From Rhizobiaceae bacterium CPCC 101076 (GTDB lineage: Bacteria > Pseudomonadota > Alphaproteobacteria > Rhizobiales > Methylopilaceae): DNA of 64,000 nucleotides. Shown in pieces: positions 63,691 to 64,000 of the stretch. Where the stretch lies: contig QDFX01000006.1 of assembly GCA_003347645.1 (NCBI GenBank), forward strand, positions 124,001-188,000, given 5' to 3'. Both the position numbers and the translations under genes were made by a program. The notes below the pieces were generated by a model. It saw only the letters and a program-made list of their open reading frames with translations. It was not told where the DNA came from and did not search any database. Numbering within the stretch: position 1 is the stretch's first letter; every line of letters starts with the position of its first letter.

Positions 63691-64000
63691 GCTTCGAAAT
63701 CCCAGTGGGACATGGTCGAGCGACAGCGCAGCAATCGCCACTGTCCGTATTTGAAGAACTCGATGTTCGTGCGCGCCGAGGTTGTGCTGCGCAGCACGCC
63801 CCAGATGCCCCAGGCGAGATCGTCGACCGCTCCGTAGGCGCGGCAGCGGTTCAGCAGGCGTTCGTCGAACCGCCCAGCATAATGCCCTATCGCGTCCGCT
63901 TTTTCGGCGTCGAACTGGAATGCCTCGTTGAGAAGGCTCGCGACATCGAACCAGGGATCGTTGTCGCCCGCGAGATCGAAATCGACCAGACGCACCGCGC
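63672..64000 (-). CDS. Choline-kinase/APH-family phosphotransferase (partial, 5' part outside window)
   Basis: C-terminal about 110 residues of a second kinase. RLVDFDLAGDNDPWFDVA is the metal-binding motif region, and the C-terminal ends NIEFFKYGQWRLLRCRSTM / WDFEAWLRRL, clearly paralogous to the downstream gene's HKYGVWKHMRARTVM / WPEWLRSL. The GTG at 63995 is an internal codon, so the gene continues beyond the right edge. The 19-bp overlap with the downstream gene suggests a tandem duplication transcribed together. Confidence 0.85.
   Translation of the reverse strand, partial: AVRLVDFDLAGDNDPWFDVASLLNEAFQFDAEKADAIGHYAGRFDERLLNRCRAYGAVDDLAWGIWGVLRSTTSARTNIEFFKYGQWRLLRCRSTMSHWDFEAWLRRL

Overview
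The window is GC-rich, densely coding DNA with many ATGA-type start/stop overlaps, frequent GTG and TTG starts, Tat-type signal peptides on solute-binding proteins, and short dyad repeats between genes of the kind common in Hyphomicrobiales (Rhizobiales). An alphaproteobacterium of that order is the best guess. No rRNA, tRNA, CRISPR, phage or complete insertion sequence was seen. The recurring theme is uptake and breakdown of small nitrogenous one-carbon compounds: amides, urea, methylamine and probably N,N-dimethylformamide (DMF).

Layout. (1) 1-5.3 kb: a GntR regulator with palindromic operators lies between a fumarylacetoacetate-hydrolase-family gene followed by Fe3+/polyamine-type ABC genes (minus strand) and a CitE-like lyase (plus strand). 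(2) 5.3-17.6 kb: amide/urea region with a canonical urtABCDE transporter, three acetamidase/formamidase-family enzymes (two paralogs tail to tail), a second ABC importer of the SsuABC/TauABC type, and two related orphan IS3-OrfA-like HTH proteins beside these operons. (3) 17.6-23.7 kb, minus strand: tripartite carboxylate transporter tctCBA, a GntR regulator, a class III CoA-transferase and a crotonase, which reads as uptake, CoA activation and hydration of an unknown acid. (4) 23.8-34.7 kb: gamma-carbonic anhydrase, DeoR regulator, isochorismatase-family hydrolase, PotABCD-type importer, SDR, and a small-molecule kinase plus class III aminotransferase or phospho-lyase plus aminopeptidase-like hydrolase.

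(5) 34.8-47.1 kb: a four-subunit sarcosine-oxidase-type dehydrogenase (minus strand), then a GlxA/AraC regulator, an XRE-cupin regulator, three glutamate-synthase-like subunits (mgsABC/glxBCD), a gamma-glutamylmethylamide synthetase (gmaS) and formyl-THF deformylase (purU). Together these match the N-methylglutamate route for methylamine, so the 'sarcosine oxidase' is probably N-methylglutamate dehydrogenase. (6) 47.2-52.2 kb: urease operon ureE-F-AB(fused)-C-G-D. (7) 52.2-62.7 kb: an amide-type ABC importer, then both subunits of N,N-dimethylformamidase, then a protein that keeps the Rieske-oxygenase fold signature but has lost metal ligands of both iron sites, a Sel1-repeat protein and a small unknown protein. 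(8) 62.7-64 kb: two tandem choline-kinase/aminoglycoside-phosphotransferase-like genes, the second cut by the window edge.

How it could work together (inference): amide importers bring in formamide, urea or DMF; amidases, urease and DMFase release ammonia, formate and dimethylamine; after a dimethylamine-demethylating step not visible here, methylamine enters GmaS, MgsABC and the sox-type dehydrogenase, and PurU returns the one-carbon unit as formate. The most interesting unexplained part is the three-gene tail of the DMFase operon (60.6-62.7 kb).
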